64,000 nucleotides of DNA from Thiothrix fructosivorans (GCF_017349355.1 NZ_JAFMPM010000008.1:186001-250000); one strand, 5' to 3'; shown: positions 35,631-45,040, counted from the first letter of the stretch. Notes: generated from the letters alone by a model not told the origin. Numbers and translations are program-made.

Positions 35631-36325
35631 TGAACCTGCGAGTGAACATCCGCGAACCCTATTTCACCAAGGTATTCAAACCCGCTGTGTTTGTACTGGC
35701 ATTGCTGCCGTTGGCGTTGCTGGGGTGGGGCGTGTGGCAAGACACGCTGGGGGCGAATCCGATTGAAACGATTACGCGCAGCTTGGGGGAATGGGGTTTA
35801 CGCTTTTTACTGTTAACGCTGCTGATCTCCACACTGCGGCGAGCGACAGGCTGGGGGCAAGGGGTAAGGATGCGCCGTATGCTGGGCCTGTTCGCTTTTT
35901 TTTATGGCACGCTGCATTTGTTGAGTTATCTGTGGCTTGACCAGTTTTTTGATTGGGCGGAAATCTGGCACGATATTGTGAAACGTCCGTTTATTACCAT
36001 GGGCATGTTGGCATTTGTGTTGATGATGCCGCTGGCATTGACTTCCTTCAAAGCGGCGATACGCAAGCTGGGGCGACAGTGGCAACGCCTACATACTTTG
36101 ATTTACCCGCTGACCATGCTGGTCGTGCTGCATTTTTGGTGGTTGGCAGATAGCAAAGCGCGGACGGTTATGCCGCTGGTTTACATCGTATTGCTGGCAC
36201 TGTTGTTAGGGGAACGGCTGTTTCACTGGCTGCGTAGTCTTAATAAGACACCAGCAAGTCGCCGATCTCGTTCACTTCCTGCCGGATACGCCGCATCACG
36301 GGTAATAGCCCAGAGAAGACCTTGA
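35630..36325 (+). CDS. msrQ: Haem-binding membrane subunit MsrQ (YedZ)
   Basis: 231 residues with six hydrophobic segments and conserved histidines (GTLHLLSY, LHTLIYPLTMLVVLHFWW) of the ferric-reductase-like family. It passes electrons from the quinone pool to MsrP. The last 25 or so residues (ASRRSRSLPAGYAASRV) are non-conserved and read through the 3' end of the convergent HD-GYP gene, an 86-nt tail-to-tail overlap. Confidence 0.93.
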
Positions 36326-37292
36326 ATAAGTCTGGATCAAGGTGCGAACCAGTCATGCTTGCCATTAAATCCAGCGCTTCTTGCTCGCACATGGCTTTTT
36401 TGTAGACGCGTTCGTGTACCAGCGCATCGTAAATATCCACAATTGCAGTGATACGGGCGGATTCGGGAATGTCTTCGCCGATTAGCCCGCGTGGATAGCC
36501 AGAGCCGTCCCATTTTTCGTGGTGGCAGAAGGCAATTTGTGCCGCCATATCGAGCACGGGAATATTGGAGTCATGCAACATCTTTGCGCCGATTTCGGTG
36601 TGACGTTTCATGATGTCGAATTCTACCTCGGTGAGTTTGCCCTTTTTCAGTAAAATACGGTCGGGAATGCCAATTTTGCCAATGTCATGCATAGGGGCAG
36701 CGATACGAATGTCGTCAATCTGTTGCGTGTTCCAACCCAAGGCTTTGCCCATTGCCGCCGCATATAAGCCGATACGCTTGACGTGTGCGCCTGTTTCTTC
36801 GTCGCGGTAACTGGTGAGACTGACCAGTTTAATGGCAATTTCTTCTTCACGCTGTTTGATTTTAAGGGTGCGTTTGTGAACTTCGTTTTCGAGCTTTTCT
36901 TGGGTGAGTAAGCCTTCGCGCAGTTGTTGCAAGTGGCTGACTTCTTGGCGGTATTTTTCACCGAGATTTTGCAGCAAAAGGATGGCTTTACCATTAGCAC
37001 AAAACGCACTGGCTTCGAGGGCTAGTTCGTTGCCGAGTTCGTCGATTTCCACCCACACGCCAGAGGTTAGTGGAGTGGTTTGTTGGGTTTGCCAGTGGTG
37101 TTCGGCATCTTCCATGAAACAGGTGAGGTAGGGAAATGTATGTGTTAATACACTATCGTTAGCGACACTTTGCCCCAAAAAAAACACTAACCAGTCGGGT
37201 GTATTGGACAATAGGCGGAATTGTTCGGTGGTTTGGCGGGAAAATATCGCGAGATTTAATGAACTGCAGATGCTGGTGAGGAGTTTATCCAT
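36240..37292 (-). CDS. HD-GYP phosphodiesterase, probable cyclic-di-GMP hydrolase
   Basis: 350 residues. An N-terminal alpha/beta sensor-like region (about 1-120) is joined by a coiled coil (about 125-165) to a complete HD-GYP domain: TGAHVKRIGLYA, HDIGKIGIPD, KRHTEIGAKML, and HHEKWDGSGYP with the GYP-equivalent motif. It should hydrolyse cyclic di-GMP to GMP. It overlaps the small GTPase gene by 8 nt and is the last gene of that four-gene operon, so it is probably the operon's output. Confidence 0.88.
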   Translation of the reverse strand: MDKLLTSICSSLNLAIFSRQTTEQFRLLSNTPDWLVFFLGQSVANDSVLTHTFPYLTCFMEDAEHHWQTQQTTPLTSGVWVEIDELGNELALEASAFCANGKAILLLQNLGEKYRQEVSHLQQLREGLLTQEKLENEVHKRTLKIKQREEEIAIKLVSLTSYRDEETGAHVKRIGLYAAAMGKALGWNTQQIDDIRIAAPMHDIGKIGIPDRILLKKGKLTEVEFDIMKRHTEIGAKMLHDSNIPVLDMAAQIAFCHHEKWDGSGYPRGLIGEDIPESARITAIVDIYDALVHERVYKKAMCEQEALDLMASMTGSHLDPDLFKVFSGLLPVMRRIRQEVNEIGDLLVSY

Positions 37293-37788
37293 GTTGTTTA
37301 CTCCATTGTTGAATCAATTGTAGGAACATGTTTTCAACACCTAAGTCTTGTTTGGCACTGGTTTCTACAATGGGGTGACCGAATTGATGCAAGTGTTGGT
37401 ATTGCAGTGTATCAAGCTGCCATGAGGTTTTAATATCGGATTTATTGAGTGCAAACACGGCGGGTAGATGTCCGACCGTGGTTTTGACCATTTCGTGGAT
37501 AGCGATGGCAGCGTCATAGGAGTGCGGACGGGTAGGGTCGATAACAATAATATAGCCGCCCATGCCGCGCAGGTACGCTGGGCGAATGCTGGTGAAATCA
37601 TCTTCTCCGGCAATGTCCCACAGCATGAGTGAATAGTCTTGGTCGGCGACGCGCAGTTGTTTTTTGTCAATTTTAACACCTACCGTAGTGAGGTATTTGT
37701 CACCGAACAGGCTATCAACGTAGCGACGTATTAGGCTTGTTTTGCCTACGGAAAATGACCCTAGCAGGCATATTTTTTGTTGAATCAT
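37285..37788 (-). CDS. Ras/Rab-like small GTPase
   Basis: 167 residues with every G-box: P-loop GSFSVGKTS, switch I threonines in YLTTVG, DIAGEDD in place of the eukaryotic DTAGQE, ALNKSD and ETSAK. No membrane anchor is seen. It is prokaryotic and single-domain. The position matching the catalytic glutamine of Ras is Glu, suggesting altered hydrolysis. It overlaps the HD-GYP gene and lies 9 nt downstream of an OmpA-like gene, so it likely switches that module. Confidence 0.88.
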   Translation of the reverse strand: MIQQKICLLGSFSVGKTSLIRRYVDSLFGDKYLTTVGVKIDKKQLRVADQDYSLMLWDIAGEDDFTSIRPAYLRGMGGYIIVIDPTRPHSYDAAIAIHEMVKTTVGHLPAVFALNKSDIKTSWQLDTLQYQHLHQFGHPIVETSAKQDLGVENMFLQLIQQWSKQHG

Positions 37789-37797
37789 GTTTGTTCT

Positions 37798-39273
37798 CTA
37801 GTAAAGACTGACCTGATACTGAGTGCTGCGTTCATTTTTGTGCATGGTAGCCGGAATATCGGCTTGTTTTACGCCGTAAGCAACCAGCGTGAAGGCGGGT
37901 ATTCCCGCTTTGATTAAGGTTGTACGCATCTTGTCTGCGCGTTGTTGGGCGAGGAGTTGATTGCTTGCTGCTGAACCGCTGTCATCGACATTACCAAAAA
38001 TCATAATTTGCACAGTTTGATCGGTTTGTTGGGTTATTTGCAACAATTCACGGATGTGTTGCGTCAGCGTTTTAATGCTAGGGTGATGGGGATCAATGTC
38101 GGTCTTGGCTTTTTCAAAGGTGTAGCTGGCGGCTTCTATCTGGGTGCGAAGCGTGGTAATGCGAGCCGCGTTGCGTGCTTGTTGTTGGGTTTGTTGTAAT
38201 TTTTCAGCGTCTTGAGCATCCAACAGTGTTTGTAAGGAAGCTTGTAGCGCTATTTGCTGGGTGTGTTGTTGTTGCAATTGTCGGGTTAGGTTTTGCAGTG
38301 CGTCTTGTTGATTTTTTTCAGTAATGGCTAGCTGCATTTGTTGTTGTACTTGAGATTGTTGGTATTGGTATATCCACCATACACCCGCGCCGACGCTGGT
38401 GAGAAGTAAGGTATACGCCAGCCACGGTGGGCGTTTTTCTTTGATTTTGTGCTTTTTAACGAGGCAATCGTGCAGTAGCGGTTCGAGGCTGGCAAAAGCA
38501 CCCGCATCGCCTTGGTAATCTTGCAGTGCAAGGCGGTGTTGGTGGTGAATGGTTTCAGACGTTTCCACCAGTAAGGTGCGCAATTCGCTGGGAGGATTAC
38601 CGCGTACCACGATGGCTAAGACCGCATGGGGGCCGTGTTCAATCAACACGGTCAGTTCGCCCAAGCGCAACGTTTCCAGATTGCTATTGCCTTCGCCTGC
38701 GAACGAGTCTTGGATGAAGTCTTGAATCGCGGTCAACATCGCCGAGACAATTTCGGGGTCTTTGCCTGCCACGTTTTCGGAGACAACGTGTTGCAACAGC
38801 AAGCCCGTGTTGTGGTGGATCAGGAAGGCTTGCTCAACTTGGTAAATCAGTGTGCGGAGTAGCACAATTTCGGCGTAACTTTTGCCCGTGCGCCAAGCGT
38901 CAAAACGCCACTTCCACGAGCGCACCGACAGGCTTTGTTCCAACAACTGATTGAAATTGGCAAGGGCTTCGTTAAGGGCTTGCTGGATGGATTTGCGGAT
39001 GGCAGGGCCCATGACGGGGTAGAGCACATCTGCAAAACGTTGCGGGTCGCTACTGATGGAGTAGCTAATCGCTTGCTCCACCGTGGGAGCTAAGACGGCG
39101 GATACTGCTCCATCTTTGGCTTCGCGGTGCTGAAGCGCTTCGGCAATCACGCTGGCAACCCGCTCACTGTATTGCTCGGAATCTTCCCATTGCGCTTTTA
39201 AGGCTAAAAGCGCGTCGTAATCTTTGCCAAACAGTAAGTGGCGTAATTGTGAAATATCCGGCGTACCCTGCAT
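37798..39273 (-). CDS. Membrane protein with C-terminal OmpA-like domain, GTPase partner
   Basis: 491 residues. The N-terminal cytoplasmic region (about 1-270) is mostly helical with a compact beta segment (LRLGELTVLIEHGPHAVLAIVVRG) that could be a roadblock- or longin-like GTPase partner fold. One transmembrane helix (about 285-305: LAYTLLLTSVGAGVWWIY) follows, then a Q-rich periplasmic coiled coil and a C-terminal OmpA/MotB-like domain (NVDDSGSAASNQLLAQQRADKM). This layout would connect a cytoplasmic GTPase to peptidoglycan. No known family name; orientation and role are inference. Confidence 0.75.
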   Translation of the reverse strand: MQGTPDISQLRHLLFGKDYDALLALKAQWEDSEQYSERVASVIAEALQHREAKDGAVSAVLAPTVEQAISYSISSDPQRFADVLYPVMGPAIRKSIQQALNEALANFNQLLEQSLSVRSWKWRFDAWRTGKSYAEIVLLRTLIYQVEQAFLIHHNTGLLLQHVVSENVAGKDPEIVSAMLTAIQDFIQDSFAGEGNSNLETLRLGELTVLIEHGPHAVLAIVVRGNPPSELRTLLVETSETIHHQHRLALQDYQGDAGAFASLEPLLHDCLVKKHKIKEKRPPWLAYTLLLTSVGAGVWWIYQYQQSQVQQQMQLAITEKNQQDALQNLTRQLQQQHTQQIALQASLQTLLDAQDAEKLQQTQQQARNAARITTLRTQIEAASYTFEKAKTDIDPHHPSIKTLTQHIRELLQITQQTDQTVQIMIFGNVDDSGSAASNQLLAQQRADKMRTTLIKAGIPAFTLVAYGVKQADIPATMHKNERSTQYQVSLY

Positions 39274-39276
39274 GGC

Positions 39277-39813
39277 TTACGCCTTGTCACCCGCCAGTTG
39301 ATGGCTAATGGTATCCAGCAATCCGGCGAGCATTTTGCGATCTACTTTGTCTTGGCGCAGTTGTTCCGCCGCTTGCTTGATTTGGTTGAGTAATTCGAGG
39401 CGCTGTTCTTCCATGACCTGACTGAGCAGTTTGGATTCTTGCTCAATGCGCTGGTTTAGAGTGGTTTCGCTGGTTTGTAACTGACGTTGCAGGCTTTCAA
39501 TGCTTTTGCTGTTTTGTTCAAGGTGTTTGCGGGCAGCCGTGGTATCACCCATGCGGGCTTTGGCTTCTTGATCCAGCAAGTCTTGCAGCATGTGAATTTC
39601 GTGGTTGAGGCTGTCCATGTTTTTGCGCATTTCATCACGCACGGAATTCGTCCATACTTTGACGAAACGTTCCAGATTCGCTAGGCGTTTTTCGTTTTCA
39701 CGCGTCGTATCACCGAATAGGATGTTACGCACCATGTCGAGATTTTTGTCTTGTGCGGGAGGTGCGAATTCGAGATCTGCTTCTGTTGTTATGGTCATGG
39801 GTATAGCCGCCAC
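39277..39813 (-). CDS. Coiled-coil protein at the head of the GTPase operon
   Basis: 178 residues, soluble. After a short N-terminal segment containing VRNILFGDTTRENE, almost the whole chain (about 45-165) is a predicted coiled coil (NHEIHMLQDLLDQE; LNQRIEQESKLLSQVMEEQR). It precedes the OmpA-like gene by 3 nt. Likely a scaffold or cytoplasmic tether; unrecognised family. Confidence 0.72.
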   Translation of the reverse strand: MAAIPMTITTEADLEFAPPAQDKNLDMVRNILFGDTTRENEKRLANLERFVKVWTNSVRDEMRKNMDSLNHEIHMLQDLLDQEAKARMGDTTAARKHLEQNSKSIESLQRQLQTSETTLNQRIEQESKLLSQVMEEQRLELLNQIKQAAEQLRQDKVDRKMLAGLLDTISHQLAGDKA

Positions 39814-39901
39814 TGTTGTTATTATTTGGGAATGGGCGAGACGTTAGCATTGTGCTTGGTTGGCTGCCAGTTTTCCTGATGTGTGGTTATCGGCAATACC
39901 C

Positions 39902-39916
39902 GTACAATGCTTGTAC
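39902..39916 (+). promoter_or_regulatory. Candidate LysR-type operator upstream of cbbQO
   Basis: GTACAATGCTTGTAC is a perfect inverted repeat (GTACAA/TTGTAC around TGC) with the T-N11-A shape bound by LysR-type regulators such as CbbR. It lies 50 nt before the GTG start chosen for cbbQ, in the gap shared with the divergent GTPase operon. No cbbR gene is in the window, so the regulator is inferred. Confidence 0.35.
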
Positions 39917-39965
39917 CTGTTATGCTCAGATACATCTGATGTCACCAACCACAGGAGTCTGTCGA

Positions 39966-40802
39966 GTGGAGAATGCCGCTAATTCAACCCATACCGCCCT
40001 CATTCACGATCCGTCCACATATGTCATTGAAAAAGAACCTTACTACGTGCCAGTCGGCAATGAAATCACCTTGTTTGAGGCGGCTTACGCCAACCATTTG
40101 CCGTTATTGTTGAAAGGTCCTACGGGCTGCGGCAAAACGCGTTTCATGGAATACATGGCGTGGCGCTTACAACGCCCAATGATTACCGTGTCTTGCCATG
40201 ATGATTTAACTACTTCCGATTTGGTGGGGCGTTATCTGGTTAAACAGGGTGAAACGGTGTGGGTGGATGGTCCGTTGACGCGTGCCGTGCGTGCGGGCGG
40301 CATTTGTTACCTTGATGAAATCGTTGAGGCGCGTAAGGATACGATGGTGGTGATTCATCCGCTTGCGGATGATCGGCGCATTATGCCCATCGACAAATTG
40401 GGGCAGTTGCTGGAAGCACCGGATAGTTTCTGTCTCGCTATTTCGTACAACCCCGGCTACCAAAGCGTATTGAAAGAACTCAAGCAATCCACTCGCCAGC
40501 GTTTTGTTGCCATCGAATTTGACTACCCGAAACCGTCGCTGGAACGCGAAATCATTATTCACGAAACGGGTTTGGATGCGGCGGTCACCGATAAGTTACT
40601 GAAACTGGCGGAGATGACTCGTAACCTCAAAGGCAATGGCTTGGAAGAAGGTGCATCCACGCGCTTGTTGGTGCACGCGGGCAAGCTCATTTCCAAAGGG
40701 ATTGAGCCGCGTGTAGCGTGTCAGGGGGCGATTGCCTTGGCGTTGACTGATGATGGCGACATGATTGCTGCCATTAACGAGTTGATCGGCGCACTGTTCT
40801 AG
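39966..40802 (+). CDS. cbbQ: Rubisco activase AAA+ subunit CbbQ
   Basis: 278 residues from a GTG with AGGAG 10 nt upstream. ATG codons at 39939 and 39816 are also in frame but lack a good ribosome binding site or lie inside the upstream regulatory region. The MoxR-type AAA+ motifs are clear: GPTGCGKTRF (Walker A), GICYLDEIVEAR (Walker B), and SYNPGYQSVLKELKQSTRQRF. The EPYYVPVGNEITLFE start is typical of CbbQ/NorQ. With CbbO it remodels inhibited Rubisco. NorQ is the alternative, but no nor genes are near. Followed 9 nt later by cbbO. Confidence 0.85.
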   Translation: MENAANSTHTALIHDPSTYVIEKEPYYVPVGNEITLFEAAYANHLPLLLKGPTGCGKTRFMEYMAWRLQRPMITVSCHDDLTTSDLVGRYLVKQGETVWVDGPLTRAVRAGGICYLDEIVEARKDTMVVIHPLADDRRIMPIDKLGQLLEAPDSFCLAISYNPGYQSVLKELKQSTRQRFVAIEFDYPKPSLEREIIIHETGLDAAVTDKLLKLAEMTRNLKGNGLEEGASTRLLVHAGKLISKGIEPRVACQGAIALALTDDGDMIAAINELIGALF

Positions 40803-40811
40803 GAGACGGCT

Positions 40812-42947
40812 TTGAAAGCATCGTTACAACCTTACTCCCACGAAACCTTGCTGGAAAGGCTCGAAGAGCTGTACGAGGTTGAATTCACTTGGTTGAAAGT
40901 CGAGCCTTTGGTGGCGGTGTTGGTCAACCTCGATCGGGATACACAAGACTTCATCCTCGGCTGGGCAATGCGCTTGCTGACCACCAATGTCTACATCAGC
41001 CACGAATTCATTATTCGCGTGGTGGAGGCGTTGGATCGGTTGGAGCGGCGCGTGATTGAGGCGTGGGCGGTACACGCGGCGGATATTTTCGACCAGCAAG
41101 GTTTGCGTCCGGCGTTGATGGTGATCCAGCAAGTCGATAGCTTTCTGGAGAATGCCCACGCCCACGCGGAAGGCATCACCTTTGCGGAAGTCGAGTCGAT
41201 CTTATCCACCTTCGTGTGCGGTTTGTCGGGGCGGAGGCTAAAATTGGCGCAAGGCGATAGCGTGTACACCGATAGCGAAACGCTGTATTTGCCGAATATT
41301 ACCGCGCAATTGATCAAGTCTAAGGATAATTTCCTGTTGTGTAAGGCACAGGTGGCGTTTATGTGGGCGCAAACGCGTTTTGGCAGTTTTCGGGTGGATT
41401 TTGCCCGCGCGTTTGCGGCTTATCCTGATCCGGCGCAGGCGTTGGCGGCGTTTCATGCGCTGGATACGCTGCGGTTGGAAGCGTACATGGAGCGCGAATT
41501 GCCGGGGTTGTGGCGTGATATGCAGCGCTTAGAAGCATTGGATGAAGCGGAAAAGCGTGAGGACTTTTGTGCCTTCCCGCGCCTGCAATCCCCCGATGCC
41601 ACGGTCAACGATGTGTTGGAGTTAATCCCGCAAGTGCTGGGTTTGCCTTTACCCCAGCGTATTTATCAGCCGCGTCTTGACCCGCAAGCCGTTACTGCCT
41701 GCATGTTGGCGCGGATGGAGCGCGAGAAGATTTTGCTGCGGGTGAAGTTGGCGGAGTTGGTGAAGGAACACCAAGAAGAAACCCCTCCCGACCTCCCCTT
41801 GTCAGGGGAGGAGGAAGAGAAGAAGGCGGTTGAGCCGCCGGAGTTTGAGTTGTGGGAAATGCAGGAAGGTCAGGGCATGGAGTTGGTGCTGGATGATAAG
41901 CCGATTGCGCCGCCGGAAGATGTGAAGCAGTTGCTGACGTCGATTATGTTGGATTGGGGCGATGTGCCGCCGGAGTTTCTTGTGCCTGCGGGGGAGGGTG
42001 AATACGACCCGTCTTTGTACCAAAAAGAAGAAAAAGACATTGAGGATGTGTGGAAGGGCATCTACCACGAAGAAGGTGCATTTTTGTACCGTGAGTGGGA
42101 TTTTGCCCGCCAGCATTACCGCAAGAATTGGTGTGTGGTGCGTGAGTTGGAACTTAGCCCCGGTGATCCGGTGTTTGTGGATAAGGTGCTGGATAAGTAT
42201 CAGGGCATGATTAAACATTTGCGGCGTACTTTCGAGGCGATGCGCGATGAAAATCGTTTGCTGAAACGCCAATCGCAAGGCGATGACGTGGATATTGATG
42301 CGCTGGTGGAAGCGCTTGCCGATAGCCGTGATGGGCGCGAAATGAGCGATAAGCTGTTTCAGCACATGCACCGTGCGGATCGCAGCATGGCGGTGATGTT
42401 CATGGTGGACATGAGTGGCAGCACCAAAGGCTGGATCAATGAAGCCGAGCGCGAAGCACTGGTGATGTTGTGCGAAGTGTTGGAAAAGCTGGGTGATCAA
42501 TACGCGATTTATGGTTTTTCGGGGATTGGGCGTAAGCGTTGCGAGATTTACCGCATTAAGCGCTTTGACGACCCGTATAACGCCGCAACTAAGGCGCGGA
42601 TTGCGGGGATTATTCCGAAAGATTACACCCGTTTGGGCGTGGCAATTCGCCATTTAACCGAGAAGCTGAATGCGGTGGAGGCGAAAACGCGCTTGCTGAT
42701 CACGCTCTCGGATGGCAAGCCGGAGGATTATTTCGACATCTACAATACGCAGTATGGGATTGAGGATACGCGCCAAGCCTTGTTTGAAGCGCGGCGCACC
42801 GGGATTCACCCGTTTTGCATCACCATCGACCAGCGCGGTAAGGATTATTTGCCGCACATGTACGGTCACGCCAATTGGGTGGAGATTGATGATGTGAAAA
42901 AGTTGCCGTTGAAGGTGGCGGATATTTACCGCAGGTTAACGACATAA
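40812..42947 (+). CDS. cbbO: Rubisco activase adaptor CbbO (VWA protein)
   Basis: 711 residues from a TTG start with AGGAG at 40801-40805. The N-terminal half is helical. A C-terminal von Willebrand A domain has the MIDAS motif DMSGSTKG starting at D533. CbbO bridges the CbbQ hexamer to Rubisco. Around residues 324-336 a short palindromic repeat (41783-41815) is read in frame as PPDLPLSGEEEE in the linker before the VWA domain. No cbbL/cbbS/cbbM gene lies in the window. Confidence 0.85.
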   Translation: MKASLQPYSHETLLERLEELYEVEFTWLKVEPLVAVLVNLDRDTQDFILGWAMRLLTTNVYISHEFIIRVVEALDRLERRVIEAWAVHAADIFDQQGLRPALMVIQQVDSFLENAHAHAEGITFAEVESILSTFVCGLSGRRLKLAQGDSVYTDSETLYLPNITAQLIKSKDNFLLCKAQVAFMWAQTRFGSFRVDFARAFAAYPDPAQALAAFHALDTLRLEAYMERELPGLWRDMQRLEALDEAEKREDFCAFPRLQSPDATVNDVLELIPQVLGLPLPQRIYQPRLDPQAVTACMLARMEREKILLRVKLAELVKEHQEETPPDLPLSGEEEEKKAVEPPEFELWEMQEGQGMELVLDDKPIAPPEDVKQLLTSIMLDWGDVPPEFLVPAGEGEYDPSLYQKEEKDIEDVWKGIYHEEGAFLYREWDFARQHYRKNWCVVRELELSPGDPVFVDKVLDKYQGMIKHLRRTFEAMRDENRLLKRQSQGDDVDIDALVEALADSRDGREMSDKLFQHMHRADRSMAVMFMVDMSGSTKGWINEAEREALVMLCEVLEKLGDQYAIYGFSGIGRKRCEIYRIKRFDDPYNAATKARIAGIIPKDYTRLGVAIRHLTEKLNAVEAKTRLLITLSDGKPEDYFDIYNTQYGIEDTRQALFEARRTGIHPFCITIDQRGKDYLPHMYGHANWVEIDDVKKLPLKVADIYRRLTT
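41783..41815. repeat. Short palindromic element inside cbbO
   Basis: CCTCCCGACCTCCCCTTGTCAGGGGAGGAGG, with the CTCCCC/GGGGAG palindrome, is read in frame as PPDLPLSGEEEE. It is a different, shorter family from the 45-bp element but behaves the same way: an in-frame insertion in an interdomain linker. Confidence 0.55.
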
Positions 42948-42957
42948 AGCCATTTAA

Positions 42958-42994
42958 CCAGACAAATCCAAGGGCGGCGTTAGGATTTGTCTGG
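42958..42994. terminator. Bidirectional terminator between cbbO and opgH
   Basis: CCAGACAAATCC (42958-42969) and GGATTTGTCTGG (42983-42994) are perfect complements around a 13-nt loop, with A/T flanks (TTTAA, GTAAA) on both sides, between convergent genes. Confidence 0.8.
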
Positions 42995-43012
42995 TGTAAA
43001 GCCATCGCTCCC

Positions 43013-45040
43013 TTACAATTTCGACATCCAATGCTCGTGGAATTGCGTTTCTGGCAGTTGCCAGACTTGCGTATGCAATTGGGTGAGCATCTCGGCATCT
43101 TCCATAATGACCAAGCGTTCGCTGTTGGAAATCGAGCTGGGGCCTTTTTCCAGCAAACGTTTGACCAGTTCTTCGCGTTGCTGGCGCGTGCCTTCCGGGA
43201 CGTTGGTACGTTGCGGGATGTAGGTCATATGCTGCTTGAACGCCAGCGGATCAACCAGTACGCGGATAAACAGGTCGCGAGTGGACATACACGGGTTCGC
43301 CAACATGGCTGCGTAATTCTGTTCAAACGCTTGTAGGATGTAGTCGGGTGCAACTTCGTCAGGGGTGCGGAACAAGTTGGTTTTCAAACTGGTTTGTACG
43401 CTGGTCAGCATTCCCAACGGCACAGAGAATACCAAGCCTGCAATCACGGGCGACATCCACAAAAACGTCATCGGGTTGGCAATCAACAGCAATACGCCCC
43501 ACGCCAATCCTGTCCAGCTTATCCAGCCGTATTCACGCATGGCATCAGCCCACACCAAGCCGCCGCCCGTGCGTTGTTGCGTACCCCACACGGCGCGTTT
43601 GCCTTGCAAGATTTGCACGACGAATTTGCTGTAAAACATCATCCGCACAGGCGCGGTCAGCATGGACAGGAAGGTTTCCATGAGAATGCTACTGCTCAAG
43701 CCGAGGATGCCACCGAAGTGTTCTACGGTGCGTTTGCGAATCGCTTGCGCAATCCCGAAGGTCTTGTAGAAAAACAGCAGAAATAGGGTCATGACCAATA
43801 GCGCCGTATTCTCAGGTGTGAGTGGAATCAGCGTGAGCTTGGGGTAAAACACCGCAATCGCGGTGAGCACGACCAGCCAGCCTAACCAGATCAGTGAGCT
43901 GATGTAGGACATGATCCCACCTAACAGCAAGAAACGGTGCAGGTTGGGAATGCCATGCGCCCAGATAATCAACCAGTGTTGCAAGTTACCCTGACACCAG
44001 CGGCGATCCCGTTTGAGGGAATCCATTAGCGTTGGCGGAGGGCGCTCGAAACTGCCTTCCATGTCGTAGGCTAGCCAAGTTTCCCAGCCTGCACGGCTCA
44101 AGAGTGCCGCTTCGACGAAATCGTGGCTGAGGATTTCCCCACCCAATGCACCACCTTCGGGCAGCTTGGGTAAGTGGCAATGCCCCATAAAAGCTTGGGT
44201 GCGGATAATAACGTTATGCCCCCAATATTGGCTTTCGCCTAACCACCACCAATGCAGCCCCGCAAAGAAAATCGGGCCGTAGATGCGGTTCACGAATTGT
44301 TGCCCACGCGCATACAGCGTATCCAGCCCGATGGTGTAGAGCGGGGTTTGGATTAAGCCGACGCGCTCGTTGCGATCCATCGCATCTACCAAGCGTACCA
44401 GTGCGTCGCCAGTCATGAGGCTATCGGCATCCAACACCACCATGTAAGGGTGACGTTTACCCCAACGACGGCAGAAATCCATGACATTGCCGCTTTTCTT
44501 CTTGGTGCGGTGTTTGCGGCGGCGGTAGTGAATGCGATCAACTGAACCAACGGTGCGGCACAGTGCCGACCATGCTGCTTCTTCACGCAACCAATTGCTG
44601 GCATCGTCGGAATCCGAGAGGATGTAGAACTCGAAGTGTTGCAATTGCCCGGTCTTTTCGAGCGACTGGTAAATGCTTTGCAGCCCGGCGTACACGTAGG
44701 CAATGTCTTCGTTATAGATCGGCAGCAAGATGGCGGTGGTATCGCGGGTTTGCAGTTGCGGCAAGGGCGAGGTGGGCGCACTGGCAATGCGGTTTTGCCC
44801 ACCGAAATTCAATACCCAGATGCCTGCCACCGCTGTCATGAACCCCAGTGCTAGCCATAAGAACAGCACAGCAAAGGGTACGACGACTAAGAGTTTCCAT
44901 AGAAAACCCAGTTCGCTCGGCAGGTTAGCGCCTAGCCAAAAGGTCGCTAACCCGGTTAAGACGGCAATGGCTGAGAAAAATACCACCCGCCGCCGCAAGG
45001 CGGTCGCTTGCCAGGGTATTTGCCCGCTGTGTTCGCTCAT
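43013..45040 (-). CDS. opgH: Glucans biosynthesis glucosyltransferase OpgH (MdoH)
   Basis: 675 residues with several transmembrane helices around a GT2 domain: LPIYNED, VVLDADSLMTGD, and KRDRRWCQGNLQHW (QxxRW-type). It polymerises UDP-glucose into the beta-glucan backbone of osmoregulated periplasmic glucans. Its start overlaps the stop of the upstream 151-residue gene by 4 nt. Some OpgH proteins also moderate cell size through FtsZ; nothing here tests that. Confidence 0.93.
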   Translation of the reverse strand: MSEHSGQIPWQATALRRRVVFFSAIAVLTGLATFWLGANLPSELGFLWKLLVVVPFAVLFLWLALGFMTAVAGIWVLNFGGQNRIASAPTSPLPQLQTRDTTAILLPIYNEDIAYVYAGLQSIYQSLEKTGQLQHFEFYILSDSDDASNWLREEAAWSALCRTVGSVDRIHYRRRKHRTKKKSGNVMDFCRRWGKRHPYMVVLDADSLMTGDALVRLVDAMDRNERVGLIQTPLYTIGLDTLYARGQQFVNRIYGPIFFAGLHWWWLGESQYWGHNVIIRTQAFMGHCHLPKLPEGGALGGEILSHDFVEAALLSRAGWETWLAYDMEGSFERPPPTLMDSLKRDRRWCQGNLQHWLIIWAHGIPNLHRFLLLGGIMSYISSLIWLGWLVVLTAIAVFYPKLTLIPLTPENTALLVMTLFLLFFYKTFGIAQAIRKRTVEHFGGILGLSSSILMETFLSMLTAPVRMMFYSKFVVQILQGKRAVWGTQQRTGGGLVWADAMREYGWISWTGLAWGVLLLIANPMTFLWMSPVIAGLVFSVPLGMLTSVQTSLKTNLFRTPDEVAPDYILQAFEQNYAAMLANPCMSTRDLFIRVLVDPLAFKQHMTYIPQRTNVPEGTRQQREELVKRLLEKGPSSISNSERLVIMEDAEMLTQLHTQVWQLPETQFHEHWMSKL

